64,000 nt of DNA from the NCBI GenBank assembly GCA_012845835.1, contig JABAKD010000018.1:992001-1056000 (forward strand), written 5' to 3'. The notes beneath the pieces are model-generated. The model worked only from the letters and a program-made list of their open reading frames with translations, had not been told where the DNA came from and ran no database searches. The DNA comes from Undaria pinnatifida. Taxonomy: Eukaryota > Sar > Phaeophyceae > Laminariales > Alariaceae. Positions 1-12,200 of the stretch are shown piece after piece. Position numbers and translations under genes: made by a program. The first letter of the stretch is position 1. Each line of letters opens with the position of its first letter.

Positions 1-136
1 GGCACGATACAACCTCACTCCACGTGCGATTTAAAGGTTCCCGCTGCCGATTGGTCAGGTGACTTAGTCCCGTTTGTCATCCTGATGTGTAAAGCGCGTG
101 TGTTGTGCGTTTCGTTTTCTTCTTAGACAATCGTAG
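1..136 (+). other. 3' end of an upstream intron of the Patched-like gene
   Basis: The first exon seen starts at 137 in the middle of a codon series, so earlier exons lie left of the window. A better pyrimidine tract ends at the AG at 125-126, but using it would put an in-frame stop before the exon; the AG at 135-136 keeps the frame open. Confidence 0.55.
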
Positions 137-260
137 GATTTAATGGCACAAGCAGCTGGCAACGATGGTAATCTCAACGTAGTGTACAAGACGGCCCGAT
201 CAAACGACGATGCGGTGGCGGAGAGCGTCTCGGGCGAGGTTTTCCTCTTCGTCATTACCT
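137..260 (+). CDS. Patched-like gene, exon 1: end of lumenal domain 1 and start of sterol-sensing helix
   Basis: Reads through NLNVVYKTARSNDDAVAES into SGEVFLFVIT, the usual entry into the second transmembrane helix of Patched/NPC1 proteins (a hydrophilic SxDD.. stretch followed by a helix starting with F-L-F-x-I-T). Donor is T|GTGAGT at 261. The exon ends one base into a codon, which exon 2 completes to tyrosine. The acceptor (TCGTAG) is weak and chosen because it keeps the frame open. Confidence 0.8.
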
Positions 261-3200
261 GTGAGTAGTCGAGTTACGCGAAACCGTCTGTCTCGTCAAC
301 AATCATTCGATGCCGTGATGTTAACATAAGTTTATTCTTTTTACTACCCAACCCTCTATGTTTTGCCTCTACGAGATGTGTCATGATACCAAAGGTCTTC
401 CGAAATATCAAACATAACTGTTCCAACGGGATCATCTTCGATACAAGTGATTCCTTGTGGCATGCCGTGAAAAGGGATGCACCTAGTATTTTAGGCCGTA
501 TCTCTCGGACGTGGGAAATAATTACTCGTAGTGTTGAAAAGTCGGTAATCGTGTATTTCCGAGTCCCAGGTAAGCGATAAATATTGGTACCAGGTATAGT
601 TTTTATTGCAACATGTGTTACGGAAAACCTTCAACACACGGTATGGTGCTCACATTTTTTTTTCTTGTTTGAAGTGACTCGGAGTTACTCGCGCGAGTGC
701 CACCCCTGTTCCTTCGTGTCCGTCAGTTTTCATAGTGCTGCATGAATTCGCAATGGATTGGTAAGCTGTGCTGTACTCATAATATCGCCCAAATGTCATG
801 TTCCAGCGATACACGGAGTCCCCAGTGCAAAATTCTCAAAACCGGTGGTGAACATGAGGGTGTCGCTTCTATCTCAGACCATGGCTAAGATAGGGGGGAT
901 AACCCCATTTTCACCATTGCGTTTGAGCCACTGGCACTCCCCTGACTCCCTACCTCGAGCGTCCCTTTAAAGGCATTTGAATTTACGCAGCGTCGTGGCC
1001 AAGTCTTTCCACGGTGTAGGGGCTCCACAGTTTTGGGCAAACTAACCATATGCCGTTTTTGTGCGGTTCAGCTCCTCAATTGAGGAACGACAGGTTACTT
1101 TGCATCATTCTGCAAGAGTATACGTTGTTTTCTAGGACCTAGGCAGACAAGCTTGGGTCGGGTGTTTCGAAAGAATGTTTTTTTGAAGACATTTTTTGGG
1201 TGATATGTTGAGGTAGCTCCTCATGTTAAGAGCTCAGAAAATCTTTAGGAACTGCTACACCCCTACCGTGGGATGGCCGAGATTGCCATCCCATTCCGCG
1301 GCCCTCATATGGTGGAGTTGAGGCAGTACGAAATCTTATGATCGGAATGAAACAAGGGAGTCCCACTCGCGCGAGTGAGCCCAACAACCGCTGTAAAAAA
1401 TGCCCAAAACGTGACCCACCTACCGTATCACTGGTCGAGTTTAACCCGCACGTTAACGTTCAACTCATTAAGGAGCAGGGGCGTCACTCGCGCCAGTGAC
1501 ACCGTGTCTCGGCGAAATTGGTCCCAAAACGGTTGACCGCCCACCCGTAGCCTGAGTTCCCGATATATTCAAACATTGGCAGTGAGATACAGAAACCCTC
1601 TCGACAGTGCTACGTCATACCGTGCACTAAACGACAGGCCAATCGGGATCGATCCTCGATCACTCCCCCAGCTCTGCATGAAGTCCCGGGTATGAAGGCC
1701 GGCGTACCATCTGACCCTCGCTCTCCATCGCTTGCCCCTATGCTCGGAAATATCTGTACTGCACCATCCTGCACTGGATCCTGCCGAATGAGCTATGTTT
1801 TTGGCTTTAAGATACGATCATGATTGTCTTCGTGAAGATAGCGATTGGACGTTGTTGCGCCGGACATGTGCGGCGAAGGACCTGGCTCGGGCTAAGCGGC
1901 GTGACGCTCGTTGTCAGCGCGGGCTTTGCTGCATACGGCATCAACAGTGCTTTTGGTATGGTTAACGTCACTTGCGACGGGCAACACAGCCACAATGTTT
2001 CTACGATGACATCTATCCCCCCCCCCGCCATTTATCTTTTACCTATCGACACGTTTTCAACCCACATGGTAATATGTCAAACCCCCACTTCCAATATCTT
2101 AACATCACCTTTACGATACCAACCCTGTATGAAATACCCACACACCCCTACACCAGACGAACCCCTACCTTTATGTTGTAGTTCCTCCTGATGAATTCTT
2201 ACCTTTTTCTGTATAGATTCAAACATCCCTACGCCTACCCTTCATGATGCAATACTGGCATGCGGCTTGCACATTTGTGGTCGAGGGTTAACTCCACCCA
2301 CGGTATGCCGATGATGATGAAGTCCAACTATGGTGATGGTCTCCGAGCTAGGATCGGCTGGGGTATGACATATCGGGAATAGAGCCTTAACGTAGACACA
2401 CCGCCCTCTTTTCTCGAAATGTACTGGTGGTATCAAACATCACAGGTGATAAAGGCCGTGGATATCGTATATCCTTCGTGATATAGTCTGAAATTGTGAA
2501 GAATGCAAAGCATATCAACGGCGAGATCACCTGTGGTGTCCGTTTAATACTGCGCAACAAGCAACCAGTCATACCTATTTCACTTTCTGCCGTGTGGAGT
2601 GGTCACGGGCAACGACTTATGTCAACCTTGATGTAGCATATCAGTAGCCTACGCGATATTTCAAAGGACAAATCTACGCATGACGAGTGTTAAGGGCTAC
2701 ATCATGCGTGATAATATGTATCACTACTCAATACAACGGTTGTCGTGCTTATAGAACCTCTCCACAATCGGCCAGTCACACCGTGCATTAGATCTCAGCC
2801 GTGAGGTAGTCACTGAAATTGGGCTGTACTCTCCCTGACATACTACGTCAACGGGCTATAGAACGCACGACGATGTATGCCTTCGTATATCACAAATCCG
2901 TATAACCTGTGATGTGCGAATGTCACCCCTCCATAAGAAATTACTCATCCAGCACCAAATCCCTACCGTTCAAGTGGACATCAACGTTGACATATATTAC
3001 CCGTGACATAGTGGACAAGGGGGCTTCATCACGCAAGGAATTCGGTATATCACTTGGCTATACATAACGGACGATGGGTCAAACATATCAGCGCACTACG
3101 TCACGCATTCTGGTGGTGTTAATACTCCACCAAATCCATGATGTGCCCACATTGCCGATCTATCGCATGATGTGACATATCATCCGGGATTCAATAGTTC

Positions 3201-6200
3201 CGCCGTGAGGTGGTCGCTGAAGTTTGACTCTACCACCGTTGATATGCTCGTACAACATGGTCACATGTATGGAATATGTTGGACATGTCATTTATGTATC
3301 AGAGGCCTCTATATCACCCGGTTCTGTTTTGTATTTATAATGCGTTCCAAAAATGAGCAGGATGTGACTACATCACGGCTCGATTCCCAACATGCCATAC
3401 CTCGTTCCATGTCGGCTGTGAGATCACCTTTATTGTGTGGGCTATATCACCCTGGGTACAACGTGCGTGGAGATGACCATGACCACATATCTCCAATCTG
3501 CGAGCCAGTAATGCATCAAAGTGTTTGGTGTCGGGAACGTTCGAGTCTGCGCAGGGGGGGGTTAGAAAAATACGAACAGAATCAATATGTTGCTGGACAG
3601 GTTAGGATATCTCAGGGAGGTTTCACATTCTGTACGGGAGGTGGGTATTTCGAGCGGCGGGTTGCTTTTCAAAAGGGGGGGGGGGGGCTGATATTTTGAT
3701 GTGGGCTGTAATGTTTTTTTCTAACGTTTTCCGACATGTCGCCCCCCGCGATATATAGTCTCCTTTTCGAAATATGGACATATCACAGAACTCCCCAACA
3801 TACCCTTGAATCATTCCACAAGCCCTTCACACAACGCCCCATTCCCCGCAAGTGGCGGCCACAATTTTGACTGGGGGTTTATTCATTGAAGAGGGGGTTA
3901 AAGGTTTTGATCGACAGTTGCTACATTATACAATGGAGAATAAACAAATGGTGGGGACGATAACTCAAAAATTCTTTGCGTTGCAGTGGAATGTACGTAT
4001 GCATACACCTAGACTATATATACTGTAAAAACATAGAGTGCACTCCAGCTGTGAGATCGAAGTTTCCGTAGAAACTCGTCTTTGCAGATTATGAGTGATA
4101 CTCCGATTGCGCGTACTAGTGGGGGTTTGTCCTCGTTATAGATATATGTGGTCAGCGACTTCCGGTAGAACTACGGTGTATATCGTACCCGGCTCACCAG
4201 GGCGATAAGAATCTATCTATGCGCGAAACCTATACTAGCCGTTTAATATAGGACAAAGTTTATCGGACGTAGAATAAAATATAAAAAATGAAGATACACC
4301 CCAGCTGTGAGATCGAAGATTTCGTCGAAACCCATCTTTGCGAGCTGTGTGTGATACTCCGATCGCGCGTATTTCGAGTTGTGTGTCCTCATTGAGGGTA
4401 CAGGTCGGCGACTCCCCTTACAACTACAGTGTAGCTACCAGGGTCAACAGGGTGATGTTAGTCAGTCTGTGCGCGGGAACTATTAAAACCCGTTTCTGAG
4501 GGCGACAAAATCCGACAGCTGTGAAGGGAAATGTATCCGTTTATATTGTGAATCCTGTAAGTCGAATAACCGGTGAGGGGGGGGGGGCGGAGTTTTGAAA
4601 GACGTGGGGGCCTGGTTTTGATCAAAAGCGAGCGGGGTTGGAGGGGGGGGGGGGGGGCGGGCGGGTAATTTGTGGGTGTAAGCTATAAATCCTTTCAAGG
4701 GATAATCTGACGATTTTATGGAAAAAACAGTCTATCATGGGGGGGGGGGGGGTTGGGGCGGGGGTAGGGTGTGTGGGCCAGCTCAATCTGTGCGTGGAAG
4801 CTATACATTTTTTTGAGGGGATAACTGTGACGGTTTTGGAAAGAATTCATCAGTTTATCATGTATATCCTGAGGTAAGTCGTACAATGAGTGAGTAGAGA
4901 GAGGGCGGAGTGTTCTAGGGGGTGGGGTTGGGATGGGGTGGGGGGCGGGGTTGGGGAGGTGGGGGGTGGGGGCGGGGGGGGAGGGGGAGGGGGGGGGAAG
5001 GAAGGGTTTTAGGTCAGGGGTTTGTTATAGGTATGGTGCTAGGTCTAGGCGATATTGCGGGTGGTGAGGAAGAAGGAGGCGTTCAGGCCGGGGAGGGGGA
5101 GGAGAAAGCAGCGGGATGGATGTCTCTACAAAAACAATGAAGTGATATCCAGTGCGTAAAGTGTTAAATAATGTGGCAGATTTCGATATTAGGTAGGGCG
5201 TTTGAGCAACGGAGAGCGAGAGGGGGGGGGATGGGGGGGGGGGGGGGGAGATTTTTCATGAGGTTCAGGTCGCATACGTATAACATTCAAATACACTTCG
5301 GCTGTGAGATCAAATATATGTAGGGGCTTGTTATACGCGTGGTGCTAGGTCTAGGCGATCCTGCGGGTGGTTGGAAAAGAGGGGGCGTTGGAGTTTTTTT
5401 TTTTACTCTAGCCGACTGCGATTGTGAGTAGGGCGTTCGAACAAACTAGGCGGACGGGGGGGCGGGGGATCGGTGAGAGGGGGGGGGGGGGGGGGGGAGG
5501 GGGGGGGGGTTATGAACATGAGGGGTGATGGGGAGGAGAAGGGGAGGGGGGGGAGGCGGGGGGCGGGACATTCAAATATGTGCGCGGAAACAAAAAATCC
5601 TCAAAGGGGACAAACCTGACGATTGAAGCATTAACACATCCTTTCATATCATCTGCCTGGTAATGTTTACTATTCTAGAAGGTTTGATGTCAGATGCAGT
5701 ACGCAACACAGTGTTTAGGTGTAGTAAATAACGTGATAAATCTTCTTAATTTTTTGTTGTATATGGATCGAAAGCTAGAATATGTTATAAAATATTTGTA
5801 GTTACCATTATTTTCTGACATCGCGAATTTTATGAAATAGATACGTATTGCCAAATACAACAGGCGAGGTGATGTGGTCATGCACTGTTTGTCATCACCA
5901 GCATACAGTCATCATTACTTTCTGACATCGCAAATCATGCGAAAAAATGTATCAGTTTATCATTGACTTTCAATAGGCGAACAGTCGGTGAGGGGAGGAG
6001 AATTTTACGGGGAGAGGGGCGGGTGGGGGGTAAAATAACGGGGGGGGGGGGGGACGGGGAAGGGTTCCAACAGTCTTAGTCGCGAAAATGTGTACGAGCT
6101 TACTGTACGCTCAGTTCTAGGTCCAGAGATTGGTGGAGGTGGTGCGACGGGGACAGATGGGGCAGAGGGAGTTTAATTTGAACTTGAAAACGACATAGAA

Positions 6201-9200
6201 ACTGAATAAAAAACTACCGCACATAGTTGGCGCTAAAGATGAAGATGTTATATCACCTGTCGAGTAGTGTAGATCATTTGACATATTTTGATTTTGGTTT
6301 TTAGGGGTAGGGTTAGCCAACACATATCATTTTCCTTGCGTTCTTGCTCCCGTTCCTCGGATAGGTGTAGAATTTTTCCACACGACAGCTGAACCCCTGC
6401 GTGGACTCCTGCTTTGGCGCGAAAAAGTTGAGCCGCGGGTTTTTTCTTGTGCTCCTCGCCCGATTGGTAGTTTTAATGTACCGCGCCCAAATCGACATCA
6501 GCAAATTAATGGTCTAATCATGAACCCCAATAGTTTTTGATGACTCAGGTATCCAGCCAACTTCATGGAAATACTAAGTCATATCCGACGGCAATGGTCA
6601 GTTTTGCCGTGTCAATTTCGAAATGTTTCGGCTAAGACCAAGTCCAAGACTTGGGCCATACCAGCATTTTAACGACCGAAGTGTTGGCCCTCGCGCGAAC
6701 GGCTCTGAGTAAAACTCAAATTAGAATAAAGCATTGCTCTTCTTTAAAATGCTTATTTTTTACAACGTAGCAATGATATTATTGCGGTGCTTGCCGTGCA
6801 GCCGAAATGGCTGATGCGAGGGTAGCTAGCCACCCGTGGGAGTGACTTAACGCCACTGAAACCGGAAGGCATCAAAATGACCCCCCTGTCGCAGTATATG
6901 TCCGGGGAAGTGCTACATTTTGCAAATCACCCGTCAGCATCCCTACTGCTTACATATTGATGGCCGGCTTCGTAACGTACGGCATTAACAGCACCTTCGG
7001 TATGATGCGAACGGCGGAGGCGCTTCCTAACTATAACGGCTTTCTTGAATCAAACACATCGGAACGCAGCGGGGAACGGAGGAGTTACTGGGTAACATCC
7101 TGACATTGCTGATAGCGATAAGGCAAGTATGTGTTCTACTACGGAGATCCGTTGTGAACAGGATGAAATATTGAAAAATATAAGGGAAGCATCGCCACTT
7201 CATAGGTGAGCTCTCCTGCGCTACAACTGTGATCGATAGAGGCTCTGTGTACTCGACAAGGCAAGCCAACGGAATAGACTGTAGCCAAGCGCTTTTACAC
7301 AAAGGTGGTTTTTTTTTTCCCCCTTTGTTGTTTGATAATTCATCCTGCTAACAATGGATCTCTGTAATAATTTACAAATTTCCAATATTGACCGATTTGT
7401 GTCAAAATATGGTGGTTTGAAATACCCTCAATGTAATGTGGTCGTGATGTACGCGTTTGCTCCAGCGCATCGTCTACAGCTAGGCATATGGAATCAAGCT
7501 TCGAACAGTGAGCGTGAGTCGATAGAATACATGGTTGCGGGTTTAACTTGACGTTCTGGAGGCGTCGCAATGAAGAAAGGGGAAGCACGCGGGCTCACCA
7601 AACGTTTTTGTGTGAGGGCTACTATGAATACAGACAGCCTCATGAATCATGACATCGAATGATGCTACTGATTCTGCTACCGCCAGGTACTTCGTGTACT
7701 TCGTATAATGTCCGGCCGTGTGTGTTTGACTGGTTCAGTGGAACCTAAACTGTGGCTACTGTGGCTTTATTACATGCTGCGCACCACGCACACACACGGC
7801 GACAACTGGCACAAAGGCAAGAGCTTGAAACACGGCTCTTGCGGTTGAATTGGTTCATTACGTCGCTGTTTCTCCCCTGCCGTGCAATGCTGATTTGTGA
7901 CAACGTACATGCCACGCGCACATACCTGTACATATAGAACATAAAAAAATACATTAAACACATAGGAGGTATGAGCACCGTCTGTGGCGGTCTTAAAAAG
8001 GAGAGATGTCACGGCGAGGTTGCTCTTGTACCGCGACTGCCTTGAGCGCAGAGCCTGGAGGGCCGTGCGTCATGCACCAACACAGAAGCGGCAGCAGAGA
8101 AAGAAACTCGAGTACCAAAGACCCTACTCGTATTAGTTTATGTCAATCGACCTTGCTGGTCTACATTTTTCGCAACGCGCAGCAGATCCCAGGCAGGCTG
8201 TGGGATTTTGATGATTGACATCGAGCGTTCAATTCTCACCTTCATCCAAAAATCTGCAAAATACAGCAAACGTTTTCCACGTGTCAAGAACTTGCAAACC
8301 TGACTCACCTAGTCAACACCGAGATGGACCGATGCCATCACCCGCTGCATGAAGCAATCATTATGTGTTCCCTCTCTGCGTCTGCTGCATCGCAGCTAGA
8401 TATAGCCAGCAGAAGAAACATCATCAACAGCCACTGCAGAACATGCCTAAAACACGATAAGTGTATATTTTGCTCCCAGCCCGGTGTGACACCTATCTAT
8501 ATCGAATAAACTATGTTGTGAATTTATCTTCGTTCCACATATTGGCTCCACATGTTATAAAAAATGTAATACATCCCAGCTGTTAGATCGGAGATTTTGT
8601 CGGAACTCATCTTTGCAAGCTGTGTGTGACACTCCGATCGCGCGTATCACGGGTTGTATGTCCTCATTAGGGATATAGGTCTGCAACTCCCCTTGCAAGA
8701 AAATTGTAGCTATCAAGGTCAACAGGGTGATCTTAGGCAGTCTGTGCGCCGAAACTATCAAACTCGTTTCTAATGAGAACTTATATCGACATTCTTCATC
8801 TTCTTTTCTCAAGAAACACGTCGGGGTTTTGGAGGGATTGCAGGGCTCGGAAAAACGAGGCATGCGGCAGCCCGTGCCTTGCCCTGTGGGCCTTGCTCGG
8901 TGCGAATATCACCCAGATGCGCCGCGGAGCGCAAAAGAACACGAGCAATAGTAGCTAGAGGCCAACCTCAAGTAGATGGGCGGATGGAGCTATTTGTGTC
9001 AAAGACGGGGTGTGCCACATGTTGAGTATTGGCTGCACAGCATAAACCACAGGCTAGAGTAGATGCAACAAATTCATACGATACTGGAGATATGTTGCTG
9101 CTGCCGTCGACACAGTTGGCTGTTTGCAGCCGTGTCGTTGCAGTCAGCAGGAAGGGTGAAAACCGCTGGGTTGGCGTTAAACAGCAAGGGGCGAGATATC

Positions 9201-12200
9201 GGAGCGGGTAAACATACCTTGAATAGGACACGTAGCTACACACAGCCAGCGGCAGCAACATCAGAAACAGCCGCTCATGTCCTGAACATCATGCGTGAAT
9301 TTTGCGCAAATCCTTGTCACATATTTTGTACACTCGCACTAGACGTTTTACACATTAATTCCAAGTGTTTCGTCCACAGATCAGAGTGCACTCATAACCG
9401 TGTGCGTAGTACGAAGGTTGTCCAGTACGTTTAGCCGTCTCTGCTGTGTAGTACGACCCAGCTACGTACAACCTGAGGAAGCAACGCAGCAACAGCAGCA
9501 CACACATATGTCGAACATATGTGCAACAAATGCTACCAAAATTGAGCTGGATGAAAAGTTGCACGATTTCACTGCGATTATTCACATTGTGCCGATAAAA
9601 GTGCGGTCTCCTGCACTACACTCTATTTGCGTTGAAGCTCAAAACAACTTCCATGGAAGAAACTTCCACGAAATATTCCACGGAAGTTTCTCCCACGAAA
9701 GCATCCACGCGTGTTACCTCCGCGAAAGCTTTCACGGAAGTAACTTGCACGAAAGCTTTTTCAAAAGCTTCCACGAACGGTTCCACGTAAGCTTCAACGA
9801 AAGCATTCAAGGAAGTAACTTCCACGAATGGATGCTCCCAGTGAGGAAACTTCCACGAAAACTTCCACGCACGAAATCTTCCACGGAACCTTGCACGAAG
9901 CTTCCCATGGAAATAAATTCCACGAACTCCTCCACAAAAGCGTCCATGGAAGCGACTTGTACGAAAGCGCCGATGGGAGTAACTTCCACGAAAGCTCCCA
10001 CGAAGACTTCCACAGAAATGCTTTTACGGAATCTTCCGCGGATTTAAAAGCTTCCACGAAAGCACGTCATCGGATGTTTAGGCTTTAGATTCATAGAAAA
10101 AAGGAGCAGCTTCCACAAAAGGTCGGACGCTCAGCAGCTTCCACGAAAGCATCCACGAACGCTTTACGTGAACGCTTCTGAAGTAGCTTCCACGAAACGT
10201 CGGAAGATTTTTCTACGGAATTTTGCCTTTTACTTTAACGGGAGTGTCCCAAGATTCCACAGAATTTTTAGCGGCTTCCACGACAGCTCTCACGGATATA
10301 TTTGAATTGCACACTATTGTTCCGCCAGTAGAGCTTATCATTGTTTCGACAACAACATGGTTGACCTTCACTGTGTACAAGACGAAGGGGGTGTCACCCT
10401 ACATACAATGGTTGGTTGTTGTTTCATTGGGTTAGGGTTAAAGGTAGGGTATACATAACTTAAAGAGTATGTCAACCACATCCCAGAAGTTTTTACAAAG
10501 GCTGTCGTGGCAGAAATTTTCTGGCACAGAAGGTATCGCGGGAGCTTCCGTGTGATCTGTTCTTGAAAGCTTCCGTGGAAGAAACATATTTTTTACTCTT
10601 TCAGTTTTTATTTTACTTCCACGAAAGCTTCCGTGAAAGCTTCGGTGGAAGCATATTTACTTCCACGAAAACTCCACGGAGGTTTCAGTATAAGAATCCG
10701 CAGAGGCACATTTATTTCCAAGACAGCTTCCGTGAAAGCTTTCGTGAAGGAAAGTTTACTTCCACGAACGCTTCTTGAGAGTTCCCTTGAAACCTCCGTG
10801 GAAGCAAATTTAACTCCACGAAAGCTTCTGGGAGAGGTTTCGTGGTAGAAAGTATCTTTCACCGGAAGCTTCCGAGAACACTTCCGTGAAAGCTTCCGTG
10901 AAAGCAAATTTACTTCCCCCAACTCTTTCGTGAACGCTTCCGTGAGAACTTTCGTGAGAGTTTCCGTGAAAGCAAGGTTTCTTCCACGAAAGTTTCCGTG
11001 CAAGCTTTCGTAGAAAGATGGTGTTAAAGATTACGATAAAGCTTCTGTGAAAGCGTTTGGGAAAGCTTCCGTGACAGCTTCCGTGGAAGCAATGTTTTTT
11101 CCATGAAAAATTGCGTGAAAGGTTACGTAAAAAGTCCCGTGAAAGCTTCGTCAAAGCTGCCGTGAAAGCTTCCGAGCAAGAAAATTTATTTCCACGAAAG
11201 GTTCCATAGAAGTTTATGTGGAAGTAACTTCCTTGGAAGCTTTCACGGAAGCTGCCGTGGAAGTATCTTCCGTAGAAGCTTCTACGAAAACCTTTCGGGC
11301 AAGTTACTTCCACGGAAGCTTGCACAGCTCACATGAAAACTTCCATGGAAGCGATGAGAGCGTCCATGGAAGCGATGGATGCTTCCATGGATGCTTTCAT
11401 AAACTTCCACCTATTTTTGAACATTATGCAGGTGGCCCTTCAAGTGTAACGTTTCTTGTTGCAGGGTGGTTGACCCCAAAAACAGAAAGGTCTACTCCTG
11501 GTAGCTCCTCCTGTCGTTCGACATGTTCAGGGTGCAAAAAATAGCACCACGCTAGAATGCAGAAAGTGCTCGTGTTTCAGTGATATATTATTGTGTATGC
11601 GCAAGGAATGTGTGTTTGTAATCAGTACCCTGCTAGTTAGATCCTTTTCCGGCGACCTAGGGTAGTGATAGCACGTACTACGGGTGTCAAATATTGCCCG
11701 GATACGCCCAACAATGCACATCCTACTCCTCTTGCCGTGCTGCAGCATAACACACGCGAAAGCACGCGGTGCCGCCGGAAAATATACGGCAAATGTGGTA
11801 AAACAAGGCAAACTTTACATTCTTATCTCCATGCATTCCGGTGCAAGTCGTCTAAGGTTGAACGAACCTTCTGCGAAACGAGTGAAACCCAAGCAATTGC
11901 TGTTTGACTATAACCATTTCAGTCACGCACGTAACAATGTCCAGTTTGCTCGAGCATCGGGATACGCGTGCACGCCAACAGCTTCCATTGCCTTTCCACC
12001 CCATTTCTATAGTCGACAAATTCACAACACGGCCCATTTTCGACGCGCTTCCATCACAGTCGCAGGGATTTCTTTTACGTCGTTGGCGCAAATCCTCCCG
12101 TTCATCCTCATCGGCATAGACGTCGATGACATGGTGGGCACAAACATATTCACCCGTTGACGTTTTTGACTAACATAGGTGGAGGAGGGCGCGTACACCG

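Larger units (their letters stand above)
1956..12065 (+). other. Intron 2, 10.1 kb, filled with tandem and dispersed repeats
   Basis: The longest intron seen. From left to right: degenerate repeats at about 2.4-3.6 kb, a G-rich tandem array at 4.0-6.1 kb, 6.1-8.5 kb with nothing recognised, one more copy of the CAGCTGTGAGATCG repeat at 8.57-8.78 kb, 8.8-9.6 kb with nothing recognised, the 9.65-11.41 kb minisatellite, then plain sequence to the acceptor. Confidence 0.7.

Noticed and set aside
4483-5140. Pro-rich and Gly-rich frames
   Set aside because: Products of the poly-G/poly-C runs.
9400-11325. Long frames on both strands (up to 215 codons) rich in S, T, F, H, E
   Set aside because: They arise from the near-palindromic minisatellite; all frames look alike and have no domain-like structure.
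11684-12160. 158-codon frame as a gene
   Set aside because: Only the last 22 codons or so, after the acceptor at 12065, match the host protein; the rest is open by chance.
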